A DNA stretch of 64,000 nucleotides from Brevundimonas sp. UBA7506 (GCF_002479495.1 NZ_DLNQ01000015.1:630969-694968), one strand, 5' to 3'; counted from the stretch's first letter, positions 24,500 through 34,409 are shown. Program-made: numbers and translations. Notes: generated by a model from the sequence alone, not told the origin.

Positions 24500-27130
24500 A
24501 TGCGTTTCAACAACATCCTTCGCTGCACCGCGTCGGCCGCCGTCGTCGGCGTCGTCGCCTTCGGCTTCGCCGGCGCCGCCTCGGCCCAGGAGGGGCCGAC
24601 GACGATCGACGACATCATCGTCACCGCGCAGAAGCGTGAACAGAACCTGCAGGACGTGCCGATCGTGGTCACGACCCTGTCGCAGGAGGCGCTGGACGGC
24701 GCGGGCGTGCGCGACATCAAGGATCTGCAGATCCTGACGCCGGGCATGACCGTCACCTCGACCCAGTCGGAAGCCTCGACCACGGCCCGTATCCGCGGCG
24801 TCGGCACGGTCGGCGACAACCCCGGCCTGGAAAGCTCGGTCGGCGTGGTCATCGACGGCGTCTATCGTTCGCGCAACGGCGTCGGCTTCGGCGACCTGGG
24901 CGAACTGAGCCGCATCGAGGTGCTGAAGGGACCGCAGGGCACCCTGTTCGGCAAGAACACCTCGGCCGGCGTCATCAACATCATCACCGAGGCGCCTTCG
25001 TTCACGCCGGGCTTCAACGCCGAGGCCACCTACGGCAACTTCAACGCCTGGGGCGTGGCCGGCTCGGTCACCGGCCCGATCACCGATCAGATCGCCGGTC
25101 GTCTGTATGTGGCCAAGCGCGAGCGCGACGGCTTCTATGACGTGGTCACCGGCGCCGGTCCCCGCACCGAGAAGGACGACCAGAACCAGAACTTCTGGAC
25201 CGCGCGCGGCCAACTGCTGATCCTGCCGTCCGACGAGGTGTCGATCCGTCTGATCGCCGACTACTCCAAGCGCGACGAATACTGCTGCGTCTCGACCCAG
25301 GTGCGCACCGGCCAGACCTATGGCGCGGTCACGGCGGTCGGCGGCCAGCAGCAGCCTCCGGCGCCCGGCTTCGGCGCTCTGCCCTTCTCGCGCACGGCCT
25401 ACGCCAACCGCAGCACCGCCCAGACCATGGAAGACATGGGCTTCTCGGCGGAAGCCAACATCGACATCCCCTCGTGGGATGCCACCCTGACCTCCGTCAC
25501 TTCCTGGCGGAACTGGGAGGGCATCAACGCCATGGACCTCGACTATACGACGGCGGACCTGCTGTATCGTGTCGATGACGGCGGTTACGGCTTCGAACTG
25601 GACAACCTGACCCAGGAATTCCGCCTGGCGGGCTCGACTGACAAGCTGGACTGGCTGGTCGGCGTCTTCGCCACGCGTGAGAACATCAGCCGCAACGACA
25701 GCTACTGGTACGGCGCCGGCTATACGCCCTTCCTGTCGCTGCTGATCTCGTCGCAACTGAACGCCGGCACGGGCGGCGCCATTCCGCAGAGCGGTAATAT
25801 CATCGGCTGTCTGACGCGGGCCGGCACCACCCCGACCTTCCTGGCGGGCTGCCTGCTGAACGGCGGCACCTCGACTTCGGGACCCCTGGCGCCGACCGGG
25901 CCGGGCTTCGGCGTCGGCCACGGGGTGCAGGACCACTATAGCCAGCGTTCAGACTCGCTGGCCCTGTTCACCAACAACACCTGGCATGTCACCGACCAGT
26001 TCGATGTGACCCTGGGCCTGCGCTACACCCAGGACAAGAAGCGCCTTCTGGGCGTGCAGGACAACCTGGGCGCCAATGGCGCGGCCTGCGGCGGCGCCCT
26101 GGGCAATGTCACCAACCTGACCAACGCCTTCATCGGCGCGGGTCTGACCCCGGCCGCGGCGGCCGCCAGCGCCCAGCGCGTCGCCGGCAACGTCTGCCTG
26201 CCCTGGGCCAACCCGCTGTTCGACAACCGTCGCATCTCGGAAGAGACCGACGACGGCGAGCTGAGCGGCACGATCAAGGCGGCCTATCGCTTCAACGACT
26301 CGGTCATGGCCTACGGCTCCTACGCCCGCGGCTACAAGTCGTTCGGCTATAACCTGGACCGCGTGCAGACGGGCATCACGCCGACCGCCTCGTTGCTGTT
26401 CCCCTCGGAAACCGTCGACAGCTTCGAACTGGGTCTGAAGAACACCCTGTTCAATCGTACGGTCCTGCTGAACCTCACCTACTTCAACCAGAAGTTCGAG
26501 GACTTCCAGCTCAACACCTTCCTGGGCACGGCCTTCGTGGTCGAATCCATCCCCGAGCTGAAGTCGCAGGGCTTCGACGCCGACTTCGTCTGGTTCACCC
26601 CGATCGAGGGCCTGTCGCTGAGCAGCGGCCTGACCTACACCGACACCAAGTACGGGGACTTCGTCGCCGCCGACCTGACCAACCCGGGCAACTTCCCGCA
26701 GCTGTCGCTGCTGCCCGGCGCGCGGGCGTCGTTCGCGCCGGAATGGTCGGCCACGGGTTCGGTCGCCTTTGATCGTTCGATCGGCTCGGGCCTGAAGGTC
26801 GGCTTCAACCTCTCGGCCAAGTACTCGACCGAATACAACACCGGTTCGGACCTGCTGCCCTACAAGATGCAGGACGCCTTCACCCTCGTGAACGGCCGCG
26901 TCACCCTGGGCTCGGAGGACGAGCGCTGGGCCCTGGACATCTGGGCGCAGAACCTGACGGACGAGGAGTACAAGCAGGTGGCGATCAACGCCCCGCTGCA
27001 AGGTTCGGCCTTCCAGACGACGGTCCAGCCGAACGGGACCTACTTCAACCCGGCCCTGGACACCCAGACCTACAACGCCTTCATGGGCCAGCCGCGCACC
27101 TACGGCGCCACCCTGCGCGTCAAATACTGA
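24500..27130 (+). CDS. TonB-dependent outer-membrane receptor
   Basis: 876 residues. Signal peptide 1-33 (ending AASAQ), then DDIIVTAQKREQNLQDVPIV, the start of the plug domain as in many Caulobacterales and sphingomonad receptors. The plug includes RIEVLKGPQGTLFGKNTSAG. A 22-strand barrel follows, and the C-terminus ends GATLRVKY with an aromatic last residue. The ligand (iron complex, plant sugar, vitamin) is not evident, since no partner genes adjoin it. The start at 24500 follows GGGGAG. A rho-independent terminator lies 28 bases after the stop. Confidence 0.9.
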   Translation: MRFNNILRCTASAAVVGVVAFGFAGAASAQEGPTTIDDIIVTAQKREQNLQDVPIVVTTLSQEALDGAGVRDIKDLQILTPGMTVTSTQSEASTTARIRGVGTVGDNPGLESSVGVVIDGVYRSRNGVGFGDLGELSRIEVLKGPQGTLFGKNTSAGVINIITEAPSFTPGFNAEATYGNFNAWGVAGSVTGPITDQIAGRLYVAKRERDGFYDVVTGAGPRTEKDDQNQNFWTARGQLLILPSDEVSIRLIADYSKRDEYCCVSTQVRTGQTYGAVTAVGGQQQPPAPGFGALPFSRTAYANRSTAQTMEDMGFSAEANIDIPSWDATLTSVTSWRNWEGINAMDLDYTTADLLYRVDDGGYGFELDNLTQEFRLAGSTDKLDWLVGVFATRENISRNDSYWYGAGYTPFLSLLISSQLNAGTGGAIPQSGNIIGCLTRAGTTPTFLAGCLLNGGTSTSGPLAPTGPGFGVGHGVQDHYSQRSDSLALFTNNTWHVTDQFDVTLGLRYTQDKKRLLGVQDNLGANGAACGGALGNVTNLTNAFIGAGLTPAAAAASAQRVAGNVCLPWANPLFDNRRISEETDDGELSGTIKAAYRFNDSVMAYGSYARGYKSFGYNLDRVQTGITPTASLLFPSETVDSFELGLKNTLFNRTVLLNLTYFNQKFEDFQLNTFLGTAFVVESIPELKSQGFDADFVWFTPIEGLSLSSGLTYTDTKYGDFVAADLTNPGNFPQLSLLPGARASFAPEWSATGSVAFDRSIGSGLKVGFNLSAKYSTEYNTGSDLLPYKMQDAFTLVNGRVTLGSEDERWALDIWAQNLTDEEYKQVAINAPLQGSAFQTTVQPNGTYFNPALDTQTYNAFMGQPRTYGATLRVKY

Positions 27131-27158
27131 TCGGCCTTCGCCCTCGCGGCGAGGTCAG

Positions 27159-27193
27159 GGCGGCCCGGAGCGATCCGGGCCGCCTTTTCTTTT
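27159..27193 (+). terminator. Rho-independent terminator after the TonB-dependent receptor
   Basis: Stem GGCGGCCCGGA, loop GCGA, stem TCCGGGCCGCC, then TTTTCTTTT. A strong 11-pair hairpin with a U-rich tail on the plus strand. Confidence 0.9.
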
Positions 27194-27255
27194 GACGATC
27201 TGAGCCGGACCGATCTTCGGACCTTGGCGGAAAGCCTCCCCCGAGATCGCGCATG

Positions 27256-27287
27256 AAAAAGCCCCCGGAGATCGCTCTCCGGGGGCT
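27256..27287 (-). terminator. Rho-independent terminator after the RND efflux operon
   Basis: Read on the minus strand: AGCCCCCGGAGA, loop GCGA, TCTCCGGGGGCT, then a T-run. It lies 19 bases past the stop of the RND permease and ends the adaptor-permease transcript. Confidence 0.9.
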
Positions 27288-27305
27288 CTTCGTCTGGAGG
27301 TGTAT

Positions 27306-30300
27306 TCAGTCGTGCAAGGCGGTCGCCTCGCCCGGCCGGGTGCCGTCGGCCAGCTTGCGCTGTCCGGCGAACATGCGGCCCAGAACCCGGCGACCAAAGC
27401 CGGCGATGTCGTCGACGATGGTGAAAATGGCCGGGATATAGAGCAGGGACAGGAAGGTCGAGGAGATCAGACCGCCCAGGACGGCGATGGCCATGGGCGA
27501 GCGGAACTCGACGTCGGCGCCGATCCCCATGGCGATGGGCACCATGCCGGCGCCCATGGCGAAGGTGGTCATCAGGATGGGGCGCGCCCGCTTGTGGGCG
27601 GCGTCCATGATGGCCTCGCGCCGCGTCATCCCCTCCTTCTCGGCGATGATGATGTAGTCGACCAGCAGGATGGAGTTCTTGGCCGCGATCCCCATCAGCA
27701 TCAGCACCCCGATCAGGGCGGACATGGAGAAGCTCTTGCCGCCGATCACCAGGCCGATGAAGGCGCCGCCGATCGCCAGGGGCAGGGCCGCCATGATGGT
27801 GACGGGGTAGGCGAAGCTTTTGAACAACAGGGTCAGGACGGCGTACATCAGCAGGATGCCGGAAATGAAGGCGATGCCGAAGCCGACCAGCATTTCCTGA
27901 ATGAACTCGGCGTCGCCGGCGGGCACCTGACGCACGCCGGTCGGCAGGTTCTTGACCGAAGGCAGACGGTTGACGGCCTGTCCCGCGGCGCCGGTGGTGA
28001 TACCGTCCAGTTCCGCCGTGATCGAGGCGATGCGTGAGCGATCCTGACGGCTGACGGTGGCCGGGCCGGCGCCGAACTCGATGTCGGCCACGGCGCTGAG
28101 CGGCACGGAGGCGCCCGAGGCGGTCGGCACGCGCAGGTTTTCCAGCACGTTCAGATCCTCGCGGGCCTCTTCGGTCAGTTGCAGCCGGATCGGGATCTGG
28201 CGGTCGCCCAGGTTGTACTTGGGCAGGTTCTGCTCAATGTCGCCAATGGTGGCGACACGCACGGCCTGGGAAATGCTGCCGGCCGAAACGCCCAGCAGGG
28301 CGGCTTCGTCGGGGCGCGGCGTGACCAGGATTTCCGGTCGGGCGATGGCGGCGGTGTTGACCACATTGGCCAGCCCCGGCACGCCGCGCATCTCCTCCTC
28401 GACCTTGCGGGCCGCGGCTTCCAGGGTCGCCGGATCATCGCCCAGGATGGAGAAGGTGTAGCTGGTGCCGTCGCCGGGGCCGCCGCCCTGCTGGGCGATG
28501 CCGGCCCGGATGCGGGCACCGGGGATCTGCTTCAGTTCGTCAACCATGACGCGCTGGAAGGCTTGCTGGCTGAGCGCCCGCTCGCCCTTGGGGGTGAGGT
28601 CGGCGTAGATGTTGGCCTGACCCACGTCCTGACCGCCGATGGCGGCGTAGACGGAGGTGACCTCGGGTCTGGCGTTCAGCCTGGCGGTGACCTGATGAAC
28701 CACGGCGTCGGTCTGGCGCAGGGTCGAGCCAGGCGGCAGTTCGACCTGGAAGGCGGCGCGGCCTTCGTCGCCCGGCGACATGAACTCGAAGGACATCTTG
28801 GCCACGACCGACAGGCCGATCGAACCGACCAGGAAGAGGGCGCCCATGACGAACACCTTCCAGCGGTTGCCCAGGCACCAGTGCAGGGCGCGCAGATAGC
28901 CCGCCATCCAGAAGGGGTCCTTGTCCTCGTGCTTGGTGTGCTTCAGCAGGTAGGCGGCCATCAGCGGGGTCAGCGTCCGCGCCACCACCAGCGAGAAGAA
29001 GACGCTGATGCAGGCGGCCAGGGCGAAGGCCTTGAAGAACTGGCCGATGATGCCCGGCATGAAGCCGACGGGGGCGAAGACGGCGATGATGGTGCCGGTC
29101 GTCGCCACGACGGCCAGACCGATCTCGTCGGCGGCTTCGAAAGCGGCGTCGTATGGCGGTTTGCCGTCCCGCATGTGGCGGACGATGTTCTCGATCTCGA
29201 CGATGGCGTCGTCGACCAGGATGCCGATGGTCAGGGACAGGGCCAAAAGGGTGACCACGTTCAGCGACTGATCCATCGGCCCGAGCAGGGCGAAGGTGGG
29301 GATCAGCGACATCGGCATGGCCGTGGCCGCGATCAGGGTCGCGCGCCAGTCGCGCAGGAAGATGAAGACCACGATGACGGCCAGAACGGCGCCCAGCAGC
29401 AGGGCCTCCAGCGAGGCGAGGTAGCTCTCCTCGATGTATTTCACGCTGGAGGTGACCTGCTCGATGGTCAGTTCGGGATGGGCCTCGTCGATCTTGGCCA
29501 CCTCGGCGCGGACCTTTTCGGCCACCTTGACCTCGCTGGCCTCGCGGGAGCGCAGGAAGTTGAAGGTCACGGCTTCCTGGCCGTTGTAGCGGGCCAGACG
29601 GCGGGGCTCGCCCCACTTGTCGACCACGGCGCCCAGGTCGCCCAGGCGCACGCTTCTGCCATCGCCCAGCGGCACCAGGGTCTCGCGCAGTTGCTCGACG
29701 GAACCGGCGGCGCCCAGGGTGCGGACGGCGCGCTCGGACCCGGCCACGGTGACGCGGCCGCCGGGCAGGTTGTTGTTGACGTTGGTCAGGGCCTGGCTGA
29801 CCTGGGCGGCGGTGACGCCGTACGAGGCCAGGCGCACGGGGTTCAGTTCGACGCGGATCTCACGATCAACGCCGCCCGAGCGGTTCACTTCGCCGACGCC
29901 GCCCAGCGCCAGCAGGGCGCGGCTCATCTCGTTGTCGATGAACCAGCTGATCTGTTCCGGCGACATGGTGGGCGAGCGGACCACATAGGTGATCAGGGCG
30001 TCGCCGGTGATGTCGATGCGCTGGACCGTCGGCTCCTGCATGTCCTGGGGCAGGGAGCCGCGCACGCCGCTCATGGCGTTGCGCACGTCGTTGGTGGCGC
30101 GTTCCGTGTCGGTGCCCAGCTCGAACTCGATGGTGGTCGAGGACACGCCGTCGGTGACGTTGGAATAGATGTGGCGCACGCCCGACAGGCCGGCGATCGA
30201 GTCCTCGATCACCCGCGTGACCTGGACCTCCATCTCAGCCGGGGCGGCGCCCGGGCGGGCGGCGGTGACCGAGACCAGGGGGAAGTCGATGTCGGGGTTG

Positions 30301-30410
30301 TTGTTGATCCGCATCCCCATGAAGCCGGTCACGCCCGCCAGGGTCAGCAACAGGAACAGCAGGATGATGGGGATGGGGTTCTTGATGGCCCAGGAGGAGA
30401 TATTGTTCAT
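27306..30410 (-). CDS. RND multidrug efflux pump inner-membrane permease (HAE1 type)
   Basis: 1034 residues, 12 membrane segments with two large periplasmic loops. The proton-relay aspartate pair is in LTIGILVDDAIVEIENIV in the fourth membrane helix (about residue 398). The N-terminus reads WAIKNPIPIILLFLLL, and the C-terminal half has the matching GIAAKNSILLVDY block. It would exchange protons for drugs or lipophilic molecules. The adaptor gene ends 9 bases upstream. No outer-membrane channel gene is present, so a TolC-type partner must be encoded elsewhere. Confidence 0.92.
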   Translation of the reverse strand: MNNISSWAIKNPIPIILLFLLLTLAGVTGFMGMRINNNPDIDFPLVSVTAARPGAAPAEMEVQVTRVIEDSIAGLSGVRHIYSNVTDGVSSTTIEFELGTDTERATNDVRNAMSGVRGSLPQDMQEPTVQRIDITGDALITYVVRSPTMSPEQISWFIDNEMSRALLALGGVGEVNRSGGVDREIRVELNPVRLASYGVTAAQVSQALTNVNNNLPGGRVTVAGSERAVRTLGAAGSVEQLRETLVPLGDGRSVRLGDLGAVVDKWGEPRRLARYNGQEAVTFNFLRSREASEVKVAEKVRAEVAKIDEAHPELTIEQVTSSVKYIEESYLASLEALLLGAVLAVIVVFIFLRDWRATLIAATAMPMSLIPTFALLGPMDQSLNVVTLLALSLTIGILVDDAIVEIENIVRHMRDGKPPYDAAFEAADEIGLAVVATTGTIIAVFAPVGFMPGIIGQFFKAFALAACISVFFSLVVARTLTPLMAAYLLKHTKHEDKDPFWMAGYLRALHWCLGNRWKVFVMGALFLVGSIGLSVVAKMSFEFMSPGDEGRAAFQVELPPGSTLRQTDAVVHQVTARLNARPEVTSVYAAIGGQDVGQANIYADLTPKGERALSQQAFQRVMVDELKQIPGARIRAGIAQQGGGPGDGTSYTFSILGDDPATLEAAARKVEEEMRGVPGLANVVNTAAIARPEILVTPRPDEAALLGVSAGSISQAVRVATIGDIEQNLPKYNLGDRQIPIRLQLTEEAREDLNVLENLRVPTASGASVPLSAVADIEFGAGPATVSRQDRSRIASITAELDGITTGAAGQAVNRLPSVKNLPTGVRQVPAGDAEFIQEMLVGFGIAFISGILLMYAVLTLLFKSFAYPVTIMAALPLAIGGAFIGLVIGGKSFSMSALIGVLMLMGIAAKNSILLVDYIIIAEKEGMTRREAIMDAAHKRARPILMTTFAMGAGMVPIAMGIGADVEFRSPMAIAVLGGLISSTFLSLLYIPAIFTIVDDIAGFGRRVLGRMFAGQRKLADGTRPGEATALHD

Positions 30411-30419
30411 GGCCGGGCC

Positions 30420-31577
30420 TTACTTCGCGGCCGGAGCAACGGTCGGTGCGGCAGTCGGGGCGGCGGCGACCGTCACCTTGTCGCCCTCGTTCAGGAAGCC
30501 GGCGCCCTGGACCACGACGCGGACGCCGGGCTCGATCCCGCTGACCGAGGTCTGGTCGTCGCGCCGCGACAGGACCGTCACCGGGCGGAAGCGGGCGGCG
30601 CCTTGCGTATCCAGAACGAAGACCCCCGACTTGTTGCTGCGGTAGAGGACGGCTCCGGTGGGCACCACGGTCGCGGGCTGGGCGCCGGCGTTGATCGAGG
30701 CGCGGGCGAACATGCCGGGCTTCAGGCCGCTGCCGGGCGACAGGGTGATGCGGGCCAGACCCAGGCGGGTCTGGGCGTCGACCTCGGGGGTGACGATGCG
30801 GATCGTGCCGGAGGTGGCGACGCCCTCGTTGGAGGTGATGGTGGCGGTCTGGCCGGCGCGCAAGGCGGGCAGATCGGTCTCGGGCACCTGGGCGTCCAGT
30901 TCCAGACGGCCGTCGCGGACCATGCGGAAGAGCTGGGTTCCGGCCTCGACGATCTGACCCTTGGTCACGCTGCGGCTGATGATCAGACCCGAGACGGGGG
31001 CCTTGATCTCGCTTTGGGCCAGGCGGGTGCGAGTTTCCGACAGCGAGGCGCGAGCCGAGGCCAGATTGGCTTGCGAGGCGCGCTGGTTGGCCAGGGCGGT
31101 GTCCAGCGAGGCCTGGCTGAGGAAGCCGCGAGACTTCAGTTCCTGGGCGCGGCCGAGCGCGGCGTCGTCGCGGGCGGCGTTGGCCTCGGCGGTCTGGACG
31201 CCCGCCTGCTGCTGGCGCAGCTGGGCCTGCAGCAGGGCGTCGTTCAGCTTGACCAGGACCTGACCCTGACGGACGTAGGAGCCCTCATCGACATAGACGC
31301 CGACGGCGGTCAGGCCGCCGGTCTCCGCGCCGACCGGCACCTCCTCCCAGGCCGAGACGCTGCCCGAGGCGACGATGACGCGCGGAAGGGCGACCTGGGT
31401 CGCCGTGGCGACGCTGACCGTCTGGCGCGAGGCGCCCGCCTTTTCTCCGGCCTTGGACTTGTCGTCGTCGTGTCCGCCGCAGGCGGCGAGCGTCAGGGCT
31501 GCGGCGGCCATCAGGAAGAGGGCCGGGGTGCGAGGGGTTTTCGCCACGTGCGAGGATCCTTGAGAGGGTCGGGGCAT
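30420..31577 (-). CDS. RND efflux periplasmic adaptor, lipoprotein
   Basis: 385 residues. Lipobox LTLAAC near residue 33 anchors it in the inner membrane. A first lipoyl half (VYVDEGSYVRQGQVLVKLN), an alpha-helical hairpin (about 110-180, rich in Ala, Gln and Arg), the second lipoyl half (IKAPVSGLIISRSVTKGQIV) and beta-barrel domains follow in the usual order. An in-frame GTG at codon 11 preceded by AAGGA could also be the start. It bridges the downstream permease to an outer-membrane channel. Confidence 0.9.
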   Translation of the reverse strand: MPRPSQGSSHVAKTPRTPALFLMAAAALTLAACGGHDDDKSKAGEKAGASRQTVSVATATQVALPRVIVASGSVSAWEEVPVGAETGGLTAVGVYVDEGSYVRQGQVLVKLNDALLQAQLRQQQAGVQTAEANAARDDAALGRAQELKSRGFLSQASLDTALANQRASQANLASARASLSETRTRLAQSEIKAPVSGLIISRSVTKGQIVEAGTQLFRMVRDGRLELDAQVPETDLPALRAGQTATITSNEGVATSGTIRIVTPEVDAQTRLGLARITLSPGSGLKPGMFARASINAGAQPATVVPTGAVLYRSNKSGVFVLDTQGAARFRPVTVLSRRDDQTSVSGIEPGVRVVVQGAGFLNEGDKVTVAAAPTAAPTVAPAAK

Positions 31578-31664
31578 GGCGTGCGAACCTTCTGTTCCAC
31601 GCCGGAACGCAGTTAGGGATTGGGCCCGTTCTTAGCGTTTCAGCGAGCCGTTCTCAAACCTCGC

Positions 31665-31696
31665 ACGGCAGGATTACCGCGAAGTAATCCTGCCGT
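31665..31696. terminator. 13-base-pair hairpin between the DUF6491-like gene and the efflux operon
   Basis: ACGGCAGGATTAC, loop CGCGAA, GTAATCCTGCCGT, a perfect stem. CTTTT follows on the plus strand; on the minus strand, which carries the genes, no T-run follows. It probably still limits read-through from the lipoprotein gene into the efflux genes, which then need their own promoter in 31578-31664. Confidence 0.6.
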
Positions 31697-31704
31697 CTTT
31701 TCGG

Positions 31705-32121
31705 CTAGGGACGGTCCCGGTCCGGCAGGGCGGCGACCTCGGCTTCGGACAGCTTTTTGACGATCCGCGCATGGCAGGGCGTCGCGGGCGGCGTGCCGCC
31801 CGAGAAGACGATCTGGGTCGTGTCGCCGGTGCACAGGCGGTCCAGTCCGCGTTGCGGCCAGAAAGCCATGCCCATGGCGTGGTCCATGTCGCGGCAGGCG
31901 CCCGAGACCTGGAGTTCAAACACGGCCTTGCCGATGCCGCGCACGAACACCGTCTGGTCCGACGAGCGAACCCGGAAGCTCTGGACGTCGTTCTGGAAGA
32001 GACACTGTCGCTGGGCCGCGGAGGTTGAGGCGGCGGTCGGGTTCGAGGCGGTCGGGGCGCAGCCGGCCAGGGCGACCAGACTTGCGGTGGCGGTCAGAAG
32101 TGCGGGGATGAGGCGGGGCAT
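31705..32121 (-). CDS. DUF6491-like lipoprotein
   Basis: 138 residues. Signal with lipobox ALAGC near residue 20. The mature part has CLFQNDVQSFRV, TVFVRGIGKAVFELQV and several cysteines (CRDMD, LCTGD, PCHARIV) that match the layout of DUF6491, a family common in Caulobacterales and without known function. The cysteines may form disulfides in the periplasm. Confidence 0.65.
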   Translation of the reverse strand: MPRLIPALLTATASLVALAGCAPTASNPTAASTSAAQRQCLFQNDVQSFRVRSSDQTVFVRGIGKAVFELQVSGACRDMDHAMGMAFWPQRGLDRLCTGDTTQIVFSGGTPPATPCHARIVKKLSEAEVAALPDRDRP

Positions 32122-32179
32122 GTGAGGCTCCTTGAAAGCGCTGCGGTTCCCTAACGCCGAGAAGATGAACCTTGGCTGT

Positions 32180-34012
32180 CTAAGCGCGCGAAGCGGCGTG
32201 CGGGTTGCCTGAGCCCGGCGGAAATCGGCCGGGCGCGAGGCGGTCAGCCGCTGTGTTTTGCAGGGGGGACGGCTGGTTCAGGATGCACGCCGCCAGATGC
32301 TCGCCGAGCAGGGGCGCGACGCAGAAGCCGCGCGAACCCAGACCGGTCAAGACATAGAGGTTCGGCTGGTCCAGAGCGCCGACGACCGGCAGACGGTCCG
32401 GCGTGGTGGCGCGCACGGCCTTGCGGGTCCGGACGGGGCCTGCGGTCTCGACCTGGGCCGCGAGCGCGGGCAGGGCGGCGCTGAGGGTTACGAGATTGCG
32501 CGCTGAAGCCTCCTCCGTGGGGAGGGTGTCCACCTGCCCACGGTCGTGGGTGGCGCCGAACAGCAGGCCCTCGCCCGTGGGCACGGCGTAGCCGCCCCAG
32601 GCGACGGGCGGAGTGGTCGGATCCTCGACCCAATCGGCCTGACCGGCGACCGGGGCGAGGGGAAGGTCGGGCGCGAGGGCGGCTGTTCCCCAGCCGGCGG
32701 CCAGGACCACGGCGTCGGCTTCGATCAGGAGCGCGCCGTCGGCGTCGAGCAGGGCCCAGCCCTCGCCTTCGGGCTGGAGGGGCTCGACGGCGGCGCTAAG
32801 GCGTTCGGCGCCCGCCAGCCAGGCTTCGAGCACCGCCGAAGGGCGCAGGGCCAGCGCGCCGCGCATCATCAGGCCGCCGCTCTGGACGGCTTGGCTGAGG
32901 TGTTCGGCGCAGGCGGCGGCGTCGAGACGGGTCATGGCGTCGTAGGGCCACAGGTCCTGGGCGGCGATCTTGTCGAAACGGGCCGCGTCGCGGGGCGCCT
33001 GTTCCAGTTGCAGGACGCCCTCGGCGATCACGGCGTCGGGCAGGGCGCGGTAGAGGTGACGGGCGCGCTCCAGGGCCTGGGCGTGGAAGCCGGCGATCAG
33101 GGCGTCGCCCGCGTCGAGGCGCGGCGTGACCAGGGCGGCGGGAAAGCCCGAGCCCCCCGCGCCGGGGCGCTCGGCCTCGATGACGGTGACGCGGGCGCCG
33201 CCGGCGATCAGGGCGCGCGCGACCGAGGCCCCGGCGATCCCGGCGCCGACGACGGCGATATGGCGTTGCGGGGGGGCGGGGGGCGGGGGCGAGGGCAGAT
33301 GGGCCTCCAGTCGTTCGCGCTTGCGGCCGTGGCCGGGCTTCTTCTCGACGACGAAGCCGTGCTCGGCCAGGCCGCGCCGCACGGCGCCCGCGACGGTGAA
33401 GGTGGCGACCCGCGCGCCGGGGGCGGAGCGGGCGGGGATGAGGGCCATGATCTCGGGCGACCACATGCCGGGGTTCAGGGCGGGCGAGAAACCGTCGAGG
33501 AACCAGGCGTCGGCGGCGCCGGACCATTGCTCCAGCGCCCATTGGGCGTCGCCGACGGCTAGGTCGATGGTCGCGTTCCACTGCGGCAGGTCGAGGCGGT
33601 GGAAGCCGGGCGTTCTCTCGGGCCAGACGGCGAGGAGGGCCTCGGCGGTCGCGGCCAGTTCGGGCCAGGCGGACAGGGCGCGGGCGGCCTCGCCCTGGGT
33701 GAGGGGGAAGCCTTCGATGGAGAAGACGTGCAGACGGCCGTTCTCGGGGCGGGCGCGACGCCACAGGTCCAGCAGGGCGACGATGTTCAGTCCGGTGCCG
33801 AAGCCCAGTTCGGCGACGGTGAAGTCGGCGCGGTCGGCCCAGGCCTGGGGCAGGCCGCAGCCGTCGAGGAAGACGGCGCGGGTCTCGGCCAGACCGTCGT
33901 CCTTGGAGAAATAGACGTCGCCGAACCGGCCTGAGCGGGGCGAGCCGTCCTCGGCCCAGACCAGCTGTGGGGAGGCGTCGCCGGGGGACTGTTCGCGCGG
34001 GTCGTCGGTCAT
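32180..34012 (-). CDS. mnmC: Bifunctional tRNA wobble-uridine modification enzyme MnmC
   Basis: 610 residues with both halves of MnmC. The N-terminal methyltransferase (about 1-235) has LVWAEDGSPRS, the SAM motif ELGFGTGLNIVAL and DAWFLDGFSPALNPGMW. The C-terminal FAD oxidoreductase starts IAVVGAGIAGASVARAL and ends with LYVLTGLGSRGF. It turns cmnm5s2U at tRNA position 34 into mnm5s2U. No neighbour shares this pathway. Confidence 0.92.
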   Translation of the reverse strand: MTDDPREQSPGDASPQLVWAEDGSPRSGRFGDVYFSKDDGLAETRAVFLDGCGLPQAWADRADFTVAELGFGTGLNIVALLDLWRRARPENGRLHVFSIEGFPLTQGEAARALSAWPELAATAEALLAVWPERTPGFHRLDLPQWNATIDLAVGDAQWALEQWSGAADAWFLDGFSPALNPGMWSPEIMALIPARSAPGARVATFTVAGAVRRGLAEHGFVVEKKPGHGRKRERLEAHLPSPPPPAPPQRHIAVVGAGIAGASVARALIAGGARVTVIEAERPGAGGSGFPAALVTPRLDAGDALIAGFHAQALERARHLYRALPDAVIAEGVLQLEQAPRDAARFDKIAAQDLWPYDAMTRLDAAACAEHLSQAVQSGGLMMRGALALRPSAVLEAWLAGAERLSAAVEPLQPEGEGWALLDADGALLIEADAVVLAAGWGTAALAPDLPLAPVAGQADWVEDPTTPPVAWGGYAVPTGEGLLFGATHDRGQVDTLPTEEASARNLVTLSAALPALAAQVETAGPVRTRKAVRATTPDRLPVVGALDQPNLYVLTGLGSRGFCVAPLLGEHLAACILNQPSPLQNTAADRLAPGRFPPGSGNPHAASRA

Positions 34013-34057
34013 GGCGGGGCTTTAGCCGTCAGGCGTCCGGCTGGATAGCGGGCACGA

Positions 34058-34090
34058 AAAAAGGGGCCGTCCGAAGACGACCCCTTTCCG
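34058..34090 (-). terminator. Terminator downstream of the first Ala-rich lipoprotein gene
   Basis: On the minus strand AAAGGGG-TCGTC-TTCG-GACGG-CCCCTTT followed by more T. The stem has one mismatch and is followed by a short U-tract, 38 bases past the stop at 34128. Confidence 0.75.
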
Positions 34091-34127
34091 CATCGCGACC
34101 CGGAGGCCGCGATCCAAGACGTAAGTC

Positions 34128-34409
34128 TTAGTGAGCGGCGGCCGGAGCGGCAGCCGGAGCAGCGGCGGCCGGAGCAGCAGCAGCGTCGGCAGCAGCCGGA
34201 GCAGCGGCGGCAGCAGCGTCGGTGGCGGCGCCAGCAGCGGCGGCGGCGTCGGTGGCGGCGGCGTCGGCGGTGGCAGCGGCGTCCGTGGCGGTGGCGGCGG
34301 CGTCGGTGGCGTCGGCGGCGGCGTCTTCAGCCTTGTCGGTGGCGGCCGGTTGGCAAGCAGCCAGGGCCAGAGCGGCGGCCGAAGCGGCGATCAGAGCGGT
34401 GATGCGCAT
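34128..34409 (-). CDS. Ala/Asp-repeat small lipoprotein
   Basis: 93 residues. Signal peptide with lipobox LALAAC (Cys19). The mature part is almost wholly Ala, Asp and Thr in DAAATATDAAATAD-like repeats, ending in Ala-Pro-Ala. The upstream ribosome site sits in GAAGGATAA. The repeats would make one long Ala-rich helix, reminiscent of small envelope lipoproteins of Lpp type, but there is no C-terminal Lys for peptidoglycan linkage. A related gene lies 186 bases upstream. Confidence 0.65.
   Translation of the reverse strand: MRITALIAASAAALALAACQPAATDKAEDAAADATDAAATATDAAATADAAATDAAAAAGAATDAAAAAAPAAADAAAAPAAAAPAAAPAAAH

Noticed and set aside
28179..31616. A 1145-codon open frame on the plus strand
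   Set aside because: It is the antisense shadow of the RND permease and adaptor genes; the product is Gly/Arg/Asp/His-rich with no domains, as expected of high-GC antisense frames.
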